Shown: positions 53,355 to 62,508, counted from the stretch's first letter. The stretch is 64,000 bases of DNA from Pseudoluteimonas sp047602125 (GCA_047602125.1 JASGIB010000001.1:1302001-1366000); one strand, 5' to 3'. Notes: generated by a model not told the origin, from the letters alone. Translations and numbers: made by a program.

Positions 53355-56300
53355 ATGATGCCGGGCTGGCTCCTGCTGCTGGTGGCGCTGGCCTACGTCG
53401 GCCTGCTGTTCACCGTGGCGTGGTGGGGCGAACGCCACCCGCGCTTCGGCCAGGGCGCGCGCATGCGTCCGGTGGTGTACGCGCTGGCGCTGGCGGTGTA
53501 CTGCTCGTCGTGGACGTTCTACGGCGCGGTCGGCACCGCCGCGCGCACCGGACTCGGTTTCCTGCCGATCTACCTCGGCCCGATCCTGCTGCTGCTGTTC
53601 GGCTGGCGCATCATCGAGCGCCTCGCGCTGGCCTCGGGTCGCCACCGCATCGTTTCCATCGCCGATTTCCTGTCCTCGCGCTACGGCCGCGCGCGCGGGC
53701 TCGCGGCGGTGGTGGCGATGCTCGCGGTGGTCGCGGCGATTCCCTACTTCGCGCTGCAGTTCAAGGCCGTGGGCATGAGCGTGGGGGTGATGAGCGGGCA
53801 ACCGCTGGCGCGCGACTGGTACGCCGATCCCGCGCTGTACGTCGCGCTGATGCTCGCGGTGTTCGCGATCCTGTTCGGCACGCGGCGCATCGACGCCACC
53901 GAGCACCACCGCGGCATGGTCCTGGCGATCGCGCTGGAATCGCTGGTGAAGCTGGTCGCGTTCGTGGCCATCGGCGTGCTCGCGCTCGGCGCCATGCCCG
54001 GCGACGGCGGCATCGCCGCGCGCATCGTCGGCCACGCGCAGGCCTTCGTCGGCGCGCCGCTGCCGGCCGGCTTCCTCGCCCAGACCCTGCTCGCCTTCAC
54101 CGCCATCGTCTGCCTGCCGCGCCAGTTCCACGTCGCGGTGGTCGAATGCCAGGACCCGGCCGACCTGCAGCCGGGACGCTGGCTGTTCATCGCCTACCTC
54201 GCACTGGTGTCGGTGCTGGTGCTGCCGATCGCGCTCGCGGGGCAGGCCCTGCCCGGCGCGGACGTGTCGATGGCCGACAGCTTCGTGCTCGCGTTGCCGC
54301 TGGCGCACGGCCACGACCTGCTCGCGCTCGGCGCCTACATCGGCGGACTGTCGGCGGCGACCGGCATGGTCATCGTCGCCAGCGTCGCGCTCTCGACCAT
54401 GGTCAGCAACGACCTCGTGGTGCCGCTGCTGCTGCGCCGCGGTTTCCTGCACCAGGGCGCCGGCATCGAACGCCGCGTGCTGCTGATCCGCCGCATCGCG
54501 ATCCTGCTGCTGGCGCTGGTCGCCTTCGCCTACCACCGCTACGCGATCGACCGGCAGGTGCTGGCGCAACACGGCCTGCTCGCCTTCGCCGCGGTCGCGC
54601 AATTCGCGCCGGCGCTGATCGGCGGCCTGTACTGGCGCGGCGCCAGCCGCGAGGGCGCGTACGCCGGCGTGCTCACCGGCGCGGCGATCTGGGCCTGGTG
54701 CCTGCTGCTGCCCGCGCTGCTGCAATCGGGCGGCGACGCGCCGGCGTGGTTGCGCGACGGACCCATGGGCCTGGCGTGGTTGCGGCCGGAATCGCTGTTC
54801 GGGCTCAGCGGCTGGGATCCGCTCACCCACGGCGTGTTCTGGTCGCTGCTCGGCAACACCGCCGCGTTCGCGTTCGTGTCCATGCGCCATCGCCCGCTGC
54901 TGCAGGACCAGCTCGCCGCCACCGGCTTCCTCGATCCCTACGCGCACCGGCCCGCGCTGGTCGCCGGCGGCTGGGTCGGCAAGGTGCGCGGCAGCGAACT
55001 GCTGACCCTGGCCGAACGCATCCTCGGCGAAACGCATGCGCGCCGCGCGTTCGAGGAACACGCGAAGTCGCGGCACGCGCCATGGGATCCGCAGCAGCCG
55101 GCGGATCGCGCGCTGGTGCAGCACACCGAACGCCTGCTCGCCTCCGCGCTGGGCGCCGCTTCCGCGCGCACCACGCTGACTTCTGTGCTGCGCGGTTCGG
55201 GCATGGAACTGGGCGAAGTCGTCAGCCTGCTCGACCAGACCTCGCACGCGCTGCGCTTCAACCGCGAAGTGCTGACCACCACCATCGAGAACATGCCGCA
55301 GGGCGTGAGCGTGGTCGACGCCGACCTGCGCCTCGTGGCGTGGAACGCGCGCTACCAGCAGCTGTTCGACTATCCCGACGGCATGCTCTACGTCGGCCGC
55401 CCGGTCGCCGACCTGCTGCGCTGGAACGCCGAACGCGGCGAGATGGGCCCGGGCGACATCGACACGCAGGTCGAACGCCGGCTCGAACACATGCGCGCCG
55501 GCACGCCGCACGTGTTCGAACGGGTGCGCGCCAACGGCCAGGTGATCGAACTGCTCGGCCGCGCCCTGCCCGGCGGCGGCTACGTCACCAGCTACAGCGA
55601 CATCACCGACTACAAACGCGCCGAACGCGAACTGCGCGAGATCAACGAGACCCTGGAACAGCGCGTCGAACAGCGCACGCGCGAGGCCGAATCCGCGCAG
55701 CAGTCCAAGACCCGCTTCCTCGCCGCGATCAGCCACGACGTGCTGCAGCCGCTGCACGCGGCGCGGCTGTTCGCCTCGGCCCTGCGCGAACAGGACGACC
55801 CGGCCGAACAGGCGCGGCTGGCGACGCGCGTGGATGCTTCCCTGCGCGCCGCCGAGGACCTGCTCGACGGCCTGCTCGACGTCTCGCGCCTGGATGCCGG
55901 CGTGCTGCAGCCGCAGCTTTCCGACTTCAACGTCGCCGACCTGCTGCGCGAACTGCAGGCGCAATACGCGCCGACCGCGGCGCAACGCGGGTTGTCGCTG
56001 CGCGTGTACGCACCGACGTCGTTGCCGGTGCGCAGCGACCGTCGCCTGCTGCGGCGCGCGTTGCAGAACTTCCTCGGCAATGCGTTGCGCTACACGCAAA
56101 CCGGCGGCGTGCTGCTGGCCGCGCGCCGTCGCGGCGGCGATGCTTCGCTGCAGGTCTGGGACAGCGGGCCGGGCATCCCGGCAGCGCACATGGCGCAGAT
56201 CTTCGACGAATTCCAGCGCTTCGACCAACCCGGTGAACGCGGTGAACGCGGGCTCGGGCTGGGCCTGTCGATCTGCCAGCGCATCTCGCACGTGCTGCAC

Positions 56301-56804
56301 CATCCACTGGACGCGCATTCGCGCGAGGGCCGCGGCAGCGTGTTCGCGATCCGCGTCCCGCGCGCGGCCAGCGCACCCGCGCCAGCACCGCAGATTTCGA
56401 CATCACTTGGCGAGCCGCGCGACGCGGCATTGCAGGATTTACGTGTGCTGTGCGTGGACAACGATCCGGAAATCCTCGACGGCATGCGCGCCCTGCTCGA
56501 GCGCTGGGGCGTGGAGCCGGCCTGCGCATCGACCGTGGATGAAGCGCTGGCGCTGGCGAAGCAGACGCAACCCGAAGTGCTGCTGGTGGATTACCACCTG
56601 CACGACCGGCTCGATGGACTCGCCACGCTCGATGCATTGCGCGAAGCCTGCGGCGATGTTCCCGGCGCGCTGCTCACCGCGGATGGCAGCGATGCATTGA
56701 AACGCGCCGCACGCGAACGCGGTTATCAGTTGCTCACCAAACCGGTGAAACCGGCGTCGCTGCGCGCGTTCCTGGGGGCGATGCGGGGGAATGCGGTGGT
56801 TTGA
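53355..56804 (+). CDS. crbS: CrbS-like sensor: sodium-solute symporter domain fused to hybrid histidine kinase
   Basis: A 1149-residue membrane sensor. Residues 1-~480 form a sodium/solute symporter fold of ~12 helices, starting WLLLLVALAYVGLLFTVAWW. A PAS domain follows near 645-760 (ENMPQGVSVVDADLRLVAWN). The HisKA phospho-His is in AISHDVLQPLHAARL (about 793), the ATPase has GLGLGLSICQRI, and a C-terminal receiver spans 1029-1149 with phospho-Asp in VLLVDYHLHD (about 1078). This is the architecture of CrbS/MxtR, which senses acetate status and controls acs through the LuxR regulator CrbR. The partner genes lie at 59900-62508, beyond an inserted R-M pair. Confidence 0.85.
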   Translation: MMPGWLLLLVALAYVGLLFTVAWWGERHPRFGQGARMRPVVYALALAVYCSSWTFYGAVGTAARTGLGFLPIYLGPILLLLFGWRIIERLALASGRHRIVSIADFLSSRYGRARGLAAVVAMLAVVAAIPYFALQFKAVGMSVGVMSGQPLARDWYADPALYVALMLAVFAILFGTRRIDATEHHRGMVLAIALESLVKLVAFVAIGVLALGAMPGDGGIAARIVGHAQAFVGAPLPAGFLAQTLLAFTAIVCLPRQFHVAVVECQDPADLQPGRWLFIAYLALVSVLVLPIALAGQALPGADVSMADSFVLALPLAHGHDLLALGAYIGGLSAATGMVIVASVALSTMVSNDLVVPLLLRRGFLHQGAGIERRVLLIRRIAILLLALVAFAYHRYAIDRQVLAQHGLLAFAAVAQFAPALIGGLYWRGASREGAYAGVLTGAAIWAWCLLLPALLQSGGDAPAWLRDGPMGLAWLRPESLFGLSGWDPLTHGVFWSLLGNTAAFAFVSMRHRPLLQDQLAATGFLDPYAHRPALVAGGWVGKVRGSELLTLAERILGETHARRAFEEHAKSRHAPWDPQQPADRALVQHTERLLASALGAASARTTLTSVLRGSGMELGEVVSLLDQTSHALRFNREVLTTTIENMPQGVSVVDADLRLVAWNARYQQLFDYPDGMLYVGRPVADLLRWNAERGEMGPGDIDTQVERRLEHMRAGTPHVFERVRANGQVIELLGRALPGGGYVTSYSDITDYKRAERELREINETLEQRVEQRTREAESAQQSKTRFLAAISHDVLQPLHAARLFASALREQDDPAEQARLATRVDASLRAAEDLLDGLLDVSRLDAGVLQPQLSDFNVADLLRELQAQYAPTAAQRGLSLRVYAPTSLPVRSDRRLLRRALQNFLGNALRYTQTGGVLLAARRRGGDASLQVWDSGPGIPAAHMAQIFDEFQRFDQPGERGERGLGLGLSICQRISHVLHHPLDAHSREGRGSVFAIRVPRAASAPAPAPQISTSLGEPRDAALQDLRVLCVDNDPEILDGMRALLERWGVEPACASTVDEALALAKQTQPEVLLVDYHLHDRLDGLATLDALREACGDVPGALLTADGSDALKRAARERGYQLLTKPVKPASLRAFLGAMRGNAVV

Positions 56805-56811
56805 CGCTTTT

Positions 56812-56952
56812 CCCTCTCCCCTCGTGGGGTGAGCGGGGCATTCGAGCAGCGAAGCTGCGAGCCCGCGAACGCTCACCGGCATGCAGGCCGGTGAGCCGGA
56901 GCGGGTGCCGAAGGGCCTGCCCCTGAATGCTTTAGTCGGGGGCGGGAGAGGG
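56812..56952. repeat. ~140-base palindromic repeat element
   Basis: Terminal 9-base inverted arms (CCCTCTCCC at 56812-56820, GGGAGAGGG at 56944-56952) enclose two hairpins: GCAGC-GAA-GCTGC near 56847-56859 and a 10-base-pair stem GCTCACCGGC at 56871-56880 pairing with 56887-56896. The composition suggests a non-coding mobile repeat of the kind scattered between genes in Xanthomonadaceae. It follows the crbS stop by eight bases and might end its transcript. Confidence 0.65.
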
Positions 56953-56977
56953 GCACACACTCTGCAGCGTTGATCCC

Positions 56978-57001
56978 TGTAGGAGCGGCTTTAGCCGCGA
57001 C
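56978..57001 (+). repeat. REP-type repeat, left border of the restriction-modification module
   Basis: A 24-base element (TGTAGGAGCGGCTTTAGCCG and four more bases) contains the GTAG start and the palindrome GCGGCTTTAGCCGC. An inverted copy with one mismatch lies at 59865-59888, just after the endonuclease stop. The two copies bracket the low-GC methyltransferase/endonuclease pair. Confidence 0.85.
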
Positions 57002-57306
57002 CGGAACTCGCCCCCGCGTGACCCAGTCGCAGCCCATGAGCCAGCCTCGCTACACGCTGGATACACGCGGCATGTGCCCAACCGATATACTTGAATTTGG
57101 ACTGCCAAAAATGTCGATTTTTGACTCCGTGCCGAACGTGGGATTTGAAGGGCTTTGAAGTATGTGTGCGAACGGAAGCCGAGGCTTATCTGAAGTCTCA
57201 GGTGAGTCAATGCGCTCATTCCCCGAACAAATGTCAGGCCGGATAACATCCCGCCCCTTTGTTCCATCTAATCGGACACAGAGCAAGTCCATGAGGGAGC
57301 ATAAGA
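57002..57306. promoter_or_regulatory. Leader of the R-M operon with a short perfect palindrome
   Basis: These 305 bases show no convincing gene. Base composition shifts from host-like to AT-richer at about 57085. A perfect inverted repeat, CAAAAAT-GTCG-ATTTTTG at 57106-57123, could be an operator or terminator. No controller (C) protein gene precedes the methyltransferase, so regulation may be by the methyltransferase itself. AGGGAG at 57291-57296 serves the start at 57307. Confidence 0.5.
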
Positions 57307-58698
57307 ATGACTACCCGGCGTAACGCCTCGAACTCTAAGGCGAAAAAGATCTCGCCAAAGAAAAGTGTTTTGAACGAGAGAACAACCACCACCGCATTGG
57401 GAGTGGTTGATCTTTTTTGTGGCGCTGGTGGTCTTTCCGAAGGATTCCGTCAAGCAGGCTTCACCATTGTTGCCGGCTCTGACAACGACCCTGATGCAAT
57501 GGCCACCTACGCTGAGAACTTCCCGGAAGCGCAAGCAATTATTGGCAATATCCGTTCTCCGTCGATAAAGAAAAAAATTCTAGAGGCGGCTCGTCATACG
57601 ACCGTTTTGATTGGCGGACCGCCATGCCAAGCTTTTTCGCAAGTGCGCAACCACACGCGAATGATCGATGATCCTAGGAATGCGCTTTATCGTGAATTCG
57701 TTGACGTCCTCAGACAAACACTTCCTCCTTCCTTCCTCGTAGAGAACGTGACAGGAATGGATCAAATGGGGGTCCGTGAGCAAATAGCGGCGGATCTTTC
57801 CCTGGATGGCGAATATGCCGTACAAGCGCAAGTCGTAGACGCCGCTGACTTTGGCGTACCACAGTCGCGCAAGCGGTTGCTCTTTATTGGCGTACGCATT
57901 TCTAGTGGAATGACACCACCACTAATGGTTGGGACTTCTGCTACGCAAGGACTGACATTGGTGCGATTCGCTGGTTCGCGCCGCCCCAAGTACCAAGTCG
58001 TGATCCAGGAGCATATCCGTAGTCTGCATACGGGGGTCGCGCTCTCAGACTCAGAAAACATTGCTGCGGTAACTGCGGCAGATGCGATTAGCGATTTAGT
58101 GAATTTACCGGTTGGCAATCGTGATGACTCGCTGTCATATAGCGAACTGCTGCCTCCCGCCAGCGCATACCAGCGACTGATGCGAAAGGGGGCCGGTAAA
58201 GTTCTGACCAATGTTCAAGTACCTCGAATTAATCGAGACACTGAGCTACGGCTCCTTGGCATCCCCCCCGGCGGCAACTACCGCGATCTTCGAGAGGGCT
58301 TACTCGAGCGCTACATTACAGGTCACCGCTGGGGCCAAGATAATGGGACCGGCAGGCTCTCGCGCAAACATTTCTATGCCTATCGTCGTCTGCATCCTGA
58401 CGTTTGGGCATGGACACTCAACACGAAAGCAGACTCTGTCTATCACTACAGCGTCGCTCGTGGGCTGTCTGTCCGCGAATTTGCGAGACTTCAATCGTTT
58501 CCTGATCGCTTCATTTTTACTACCGATCCGAGGAAAGGAATGATCGAAGGACGACACGATGGCGGACCTTCGCATTCTCGCTATCGTCAGGTCGGCAATG
58601 CTGTTCCGCCCTTATTGGCTAAGGCAGTTGCTGAAAACCTGTTAACGCAGCTGTTATCCGCATCAAATTTGCCTAGGAAATACGCCAAAGCTAGTTAA
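57307..58698 (+). CDS. Type II DNA cytosine-5 methyltransferase
   Basis: A 463-residue C5 methyltransferase with the usual motif order: I VVDLFCGAGGLSEGF (about 33), IV IGGPPCQAFSQV with the catalytic Cys (about 107), VI LVENVTGM, VIII VPQSRKRLLFIG (about 186), a variable target-recognition region of ~170 residues, IX SVREFARLQSFPD and X RYRQVGNAVPPLLA (about 428). An unusual ~30-residue Lys/Ser/Thr-rich N-terminal extension precedes motif I. GC content is far below the host average. It protects host DNA from the endonuclease encoded downstream. Confidence 0.93.
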   Translation: MTTRRNASNSKAKKISPKKSVLNERTTTTALGVVDLFCGAGGLSEGFRQAGFTIVAGSDNDPDAMATYAENFPEAQAIIGNIRSPSIKKKILEAARHTTVLIGGPPCQAFSQVRNHTRMIDDPRNALYREFVDVLRQTLPPSFLVENVTGMDQMGVREQIAADLSLDGEYAVQAQVVDAADFGVPQSRKRLLFIGVRISSGMTPPLMVGTSATQGLTLVRFAGSRRPKYQVVIQEHIRSLHTGVALSDSENIAAVTAADAISDLVNLPVGNRDDSLSYSELLPPASAYQRLMRKGAGKVLTNVQVPRINRDTELRLLGIPPGGNYRDLREGLLERYITGHRWGQDNGTGRLSRKHFYAYRRLHPDVWAWTLNTKADSVYHYSVARGLSVREFARLQSFPDRFIFTTDPRKGMIEGRHDGGPSHSRYRQVGNAVPPLLAKAVAENLLTQLLSASNLPRKYAKAS

Positions 58699-58707
58699 GG
58701 GGACATT

Positions 58708-59862
58708 GTGGCTAAGGAAAAGAACGGCCCGAAAACTGCAAAGACCATTTCGTCTGCGTTTGGTGCAGAAAATCGCGAGCGGATTATTGACGAATATTTC
58801 TCGGAAAAAGCTGCGAGCAGCATTGAACCAAGTCAAGCTTGGGAGCATGTATATCAGCTACTTCTTTGGGTAGATCAAACGACCGGTTTAGGGCATTGCT
58901 ACGAAAGCGATAAGAGTCAACCGGGAAAAGTCTGGTACGCCCGTTCCTTGGCTTTCCATAAATGGATCTCTGACTCTCTTAAGTCCACTCCGAATGAAGT
59001 GGCAACGAAAATTGATTGGCTGTTTATTCGTGCGGCGGAAGATTTGGCCGCATATGTTCTAAAGAACTCAACAAAACTGGCTGAAAAGGCAGTTAAACAA
59101 CGAGAGCCATATAAGGACTCGGCCTTTCCTAAACCGGGTGAAAATCCTGAACTCGTTGCCATTATCAAAACGACACTTGGCGAGCATCTTGCGGACCCGC
59201 CCGAAGAACTGTGGAATCAACTCGTTCAAAAAGTCCGCCAATATTTTGCCCTAGATAACAAGCGAAAGAATTTGGTTGGAGAAGGTTTTGAGGATGTTCT
59301 CTCTCAAATCGTTAAGCGGGCATGCCGTAGAGAAGGGCTAGAAGTTCACACACGCAGCCTCTTGCGGAAGCTTCGTGGATTCGAGAACTTTCGGATGGGT
59401 GAAAAGCAAATCAAGGTCGATTTGGCGATCTTGAAACCAAATATGCGCACCATCGTGACTGTTAAGTGGAGCGTGCGTGCTGATCGGGAAAGGCAATTTA
59501 CATCTGATTTCGCCGACTACCTAAAAGCGGAATCAAGCGGTCAACCGTTTGAATATGTCTTTGTGACAAATGAGTTTGATCCCGCAAGACTCATGCGTGC
59601 ATGCGAGCAATTGAATGGAAACACTCATCTCTTCGCCCATGTCGTGCACATTAATACAGAAGCAATCAAAGCCACCTATCAACCGCCCGCGCTTGATAAA
59701 GAGAAAGCCAAAGATGTCGCTAAGAAAAAGGTAACGACCAACAAGAGTCGAGGAGATTCCAAGAGTGAAGAAAGCTCGATGCAAAAAGTGTTGCAGTTCA
59801 TCGAGTCTGGGCGACTTATAAGTTTAGAACAATGGCTTAAAAATCTTGAAGCTGAGAATTAG
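58708..59862 (+). CDS. Cognate type II restriction endonuclease (PD-(D/E)XK-like)
   Basis: A 384-residue protein beginning at GTG 58708 after AAGGGGACA, nine bases after the methyltransferase stop. The likely active site is QIKVDLAILKPNMRTIVTVKWSVRAD near 234-258 (given as segments QIKVDLAIL and IVTVKWSVRAD): an Asp, then VKW with the lysine but no preceding Glu or Gln, an atypical PD-(D/E)XK core. The TVKWSxRADR wording resembles BsaWI-type enzymes from memory (low confidence). The C-terminus has a Lys/Ser-rich linker and a small terminal helix pair. Adjacency and low GC shared with the methyltransferase support a restriction role. Confidence 0.75.
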   Translation: MAKEKNGPKTAKTISSAFGAENRERIIDEYFSEKAASSIEPSQAWEHVYQLLLWVDQTTGLGHCYESDKSQPGKVWYARSLAFHKWISDSLKSTPNEVATKIDWLFIRAAEDLAAYVLKNSTKLAEKAVKQREPYKDSAFPKPGENPELVAIIKTTLGEHLADPPEELWNQLVQKVRQYFALDNKRKNLVGEGFEDVLSQIVKRACRREGLEVHTRSLLRKLRGFENFRMGEKQIKVDLAILKPNMRTIVTVKWSVRADRERQFTSDFADYLKAESSGQPFEYVFVTNEFDPARLMRACEQLNGNTHLFAHVVHINTEAIKATYQPPALDKEKAKDVAKKKVTTNKSRGDSKSEESSMQKVLQFIESGRLISLEQWLKNLEAEN

Positions 59863-59864
59863 AA

Positions 59865-59888
59865 GTCGCGGCTAAAGCCGCTCCCACA
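59865..59888 (-). repeat. REP-type repeat, right border of the restriction-modification module
   Basis: This is an inverted copy (23 of 24 identical) of 56978-57001. It begins two bases after the endonuclease stop and lies 12 bases beyond the 3' end of the crbR-like gene. The module between the two copies is ~2.9 kb. Confidence 0.85.
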
Positions 59889-59899
59889 AAAGAGCTACG

Positions 59900-60565
59900 T
59901 CACTCATCCTCTTCCGGCGGCACCACCGCATCCGGATCGACCATCAACTTGCCGGCCATCAACACCGCCTGGGTGCGGTTGTTCGCGCCGAGCTTGCGCA
60001 ACACCGCGCTCATGTGCGCCTTCACCGTCGCCTCGGACACGCCCAGCTCGTAACCGATCTGCTTGTTGAGCAGCCCTTCGCCCAGCATCTGCAACACCCG
60101 GAACTGCTGCGGCGTCAGCTCGCGCACGCGCGCGGCGACATCGCGTTCCTCGTCCCCCGCCGGAGGCGCGGAACGCACCGATTCCGGCGCCCAGCGTTCG
60201 CCATCGAGCACGCATTGCAGCGCGCCGGCGAGCGTGGCCGCATCCGACGACTTGGGGATGAAACCCATCGCGCCGTGGTCCAGCGCGCGGCGCATGGTTT
60301 CCGGCTCCTCGCGCGCGGACACCATCACCACCGGCAACTGCGGATGCATGGCGCGCAGGTGCACCAGCGAGGAAAATCCGCGCGCGCCGGGCATGTTGAG
60401 GTCGAGCAGCAGCAGGTCCGCGTCCGGCTCGGCCTCGACCAGCGCGTACAGCGCGTCGGCGTCCTCGGCTTCGCGGATCTTCGCGTCGGGCAGCAGGCGC
60501 GCGGCCACGCCGCGCAGCGCTTCGCGGAACAGCGGATGGTCGTCGGCGATGAGCAGCGTGCTCAA
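59900..60565 (-). CDS. crbR: CrbR-like LuxR-family response regulator
   Basis: A 221-residue regulator: receiver domain with LLIADDHPLFREAL (acidic pocket), phospho-Asp in LLLLDLNMPGARG (about 55) and VSAREEPET, then a LuxR/NarL HTH (LTPQQFRVLQMLGEGLLNKQ, then VSEATVKAHMSAVLRKLGA near 170). In Vibrio and Pseudomonas CrbR/ErdR activates acs. The start is a TTG at 60565 overlapping the acs stop as TTGA, so it is translationally coupled to acs and would form a positive loop. Confidence 0.83.
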   Translation of the reverse strand: MSTLLIADDHPLFREALRGVAARLLPDAKIREAEDADALYALVEAEPDADLLLLDLNMPGARGFSSLVHLRAMHPQLPVVMVSAREEPETMRRALDHGAMGFIPKSSDAATLAGALQCVLDGERWAPESVRSAPPAGDEERDVAARVRELTPQQFRVLQMLGEGLLNKQIGYELGVSEATVKAHMSAVLRKLGANNRTQAVLMAGKLMVDPDAVVPPEEDE

Positions 60566-62508
60566 GCCGCTCCGCGCCGGTTCTGCACCAGCGAATCCAC
60601 GACGCTCGGGTCGGCGAGCGTGCTGGTGTCGCCAAGCTGGTCGGGCGCGTCCTCGGCGATCTTGCGCAGGATGCGGCGCATGATCTTGCCGCTGCGCGTC
60701 TTCGGCAGGCCCGGCGCCCACTGGATGTGGTCGGGCGTGGCGGTCGGGCCGATCTCGTTGCGCACCTGCTGCACCAGCGCCTTGCGCAATTCCTCGGTCG
60801 CGTCGATGCCCTGCTTCAGGGTGACGTACGCGTAGATGCCCTGGCCCTTGATGTCGTGCGGGAAACCGACCACCGCCGCTTCGGCGACATCGTGGTGGCC
60901 GACCAGCGCGCTCTCCACCTCGGCGGTGCCGATGCGGTGTCCGCTGACGTTGATCACATCGTCGACGCGGCCGGTGATCCAGTAGTAGCCATCGCCATCG
61001 CGGCGGCAACCGTCGCCGGTGAAGTACATGCCGGGATAGGTCTTGAAGTAGGTGTCGATGAAGCGCTGGTGGTCGCCGTAGACCGTGCGCATCTGCCCAG
61101 GCCACGAATCCAGCAGCACGAGGTTGCCTTCGGTCGCGCCGTCGAGGATCGCGCCGGTGGCGTCGACCAGCGCGGGATGCACGCCGGGCAACGGCAGGGT
61201 CGCCGAACCGGGCTTGAGGTCGGTGGCGCCGGCGATGGGCGAAATGAGGATGCCGCCGGTCTCGGTCTGCCACCACGTGTCCACGACCGGGCAGCGCGCG
61301 TCGCCGACGGTGTCGTAATACCAGCGCCAGGCTTCGGGGTTGATCGGTTCGCCGACGGTGCCGAGCAGGCGCAGCGACTTGCGCGAAGTCTTCTTCACCG
61401 GCGCGTCGCCTTCGCGCATCAGCGCGCGGATCGCGGTCGGCGCGGTGTAGAAGATGGTGACGCCGTGCTTGTCGATCACTTCCCAGAAGCGCGAGACGGT
61501 CGGGTAGTTCGGGATGCCCTCGAACATCACCTCGGTCGCGCCGTTCGCCAGCGGCCCGTACACGATGTAGCTGTGGCCGGTGACCCAGCCGACGTTGGCG
61601 GTGCACCAGAACACGTCGCCGGGCTTGAGGTCGAACACCAGTTCGTGCGTGTACGCGCACCACAGCAGGTAGCCGCCGGTGGTATGCAGCACGCCCTTGG
61701 GCTTGCCGGTGCTGCCCGAGGTGTAGAGGATGAACAGCGGGTCTTCCGCGTTCATGCGTTCGGGTTCGCATTCCGCCGGCTGGCCGTCGACCACCGCGTC
61801 GTACCAGCGGTCGCGCGGCATCTGCATGCCGACCGCGCCGCCGGTGTGGCGGACCACGAGCACGGTTTCCACCGAATTGGTGCCCGGCAGTTTCAGCGCC
61901 GCGTCGACGTTCGCCTTCAGCGGCACCCTCTTGCCACCGCGCAGGCCTTCGTCGGCGGTGATGATGAGCTTGCTGCCGCAGTCGGCGACGCGGTCGGCGA
62001 TGGAGTTGGGCGCGAAGCCGCCGAACACCACCATGTGGATCGCGCCGATGCGCGCGCAGGCGAGCATCGCCACCGCCGCGGCCGGGATCATCGGCAGGTA
62101 GATGGTGACGCGGTCGCCCTTGCGCACGCCGAGGTTGCGCAGCGCGTTCGCCAGCTTGCACACGCGCGCGTGCAGTTCGCGGTAGGTGATGCGTTCGCCG
62201 GGCGAATCCGGGCCATCGGGCTCGAACACCAGCGCGACCTGGTCGCCGCGTTCGGCGAGGTGGCGGTCTAGGCAGTTGACGCTGGCGTTGAGTTCGCCGT
62301 CCTCGAACCAGCGGATGCGGAAATCCTCCAGGTCGTAGCTGACGTCCTTGATCCGTGTCGGCGCCTTGTACCAGTCGAGGCGCTTGGCCGCCTCGCGCCA
62401 GAACGCGTCGGGATCGTCGACCGCCGCCTGGTACATGCGCGCGCAGGCGCCCTGGTCGACATTGGCCTGCGAACCGAATGCAGGTTCCACCGGATAGACA
62501 TCGCTCAT
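60562..62508 (-). CDS. acs: Acetyl-CoA synthetase
   Basis: This 648-residue AMP-forming enzyme converts acetate and CoA to acetyl-CoA. Motifs are ILYTSGSTGKPKG (P-loop, about 260), WWQTETGG (about 410), YYWITGRVDDVINVSGHRIG and the acetylation-controlled lysine in KTRSGKIMRRILRKIA (about 606). Length is typical for Acs. The ATG at 62508 follows GGAGGAAA. It is divergent from the porin and coupled to crbR. Confidence 0.96.
   Translation of the reverse strand: MSDVYPVEPAFGSQANVDQGACARMYQAAVDDPDAFWREAAKRLDWYKAPTRIKDVSYDLEDFRIRWFEDGELNASVNCLDRHLAERGDQVALVFEPDGPDSPGERITYRELHARVCKLANALRNLGVRKGDRVTIYLPMIPAAAVAMLACARIGAIHMVVFGGFAPNSIADRVADCGSKLIITADEGLRGGKRVPLKANVDAALKLPGTNSVETVLVVRHTGGAVGMQMPRDRWYDAVVDGQPAECEPERMNAEDPLFILYTSGSTGKPKGVLHTTGGYLLWCAYTHELVFDLKPGDVFWCTANVGWVTGHSYIVYGPLANGATEVMFEGIPNYPTVSRFWEVIDKHGVTIFYTAPTAIRALMREGDAPVKKTSRKSLRLLGTVGEPINPEAWRWYYDTVGDARCPVVDTWWQTETGGILISPIAGATDLKPGSATLPLPGVHPALVDATGAILDGATEGNLVLLDSWPGQMRTVYGDHQRFIDTYFKTYPGMYFTGDGCRRDGDGYYWITGRVDDVINVSGHRIGTAEVESALVGHHDVAEAAVVGFPHDIKGQGIYAYVTLKQGIDATEELRKALVQQVRNEIGPTATPDHIQWAPGLPKTRSGKIMRRILRKIAEDAPDQLGDTSTLADPSVVDSLVQNRRGAA

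Noticed and set aside
56805..59899. tRNA or integrase-type attachment site at the R-M module borders
   Set aside because: No tRNA-like fold, direct repeat or integrase gene is visible; only the inverted REPs mark the edges.
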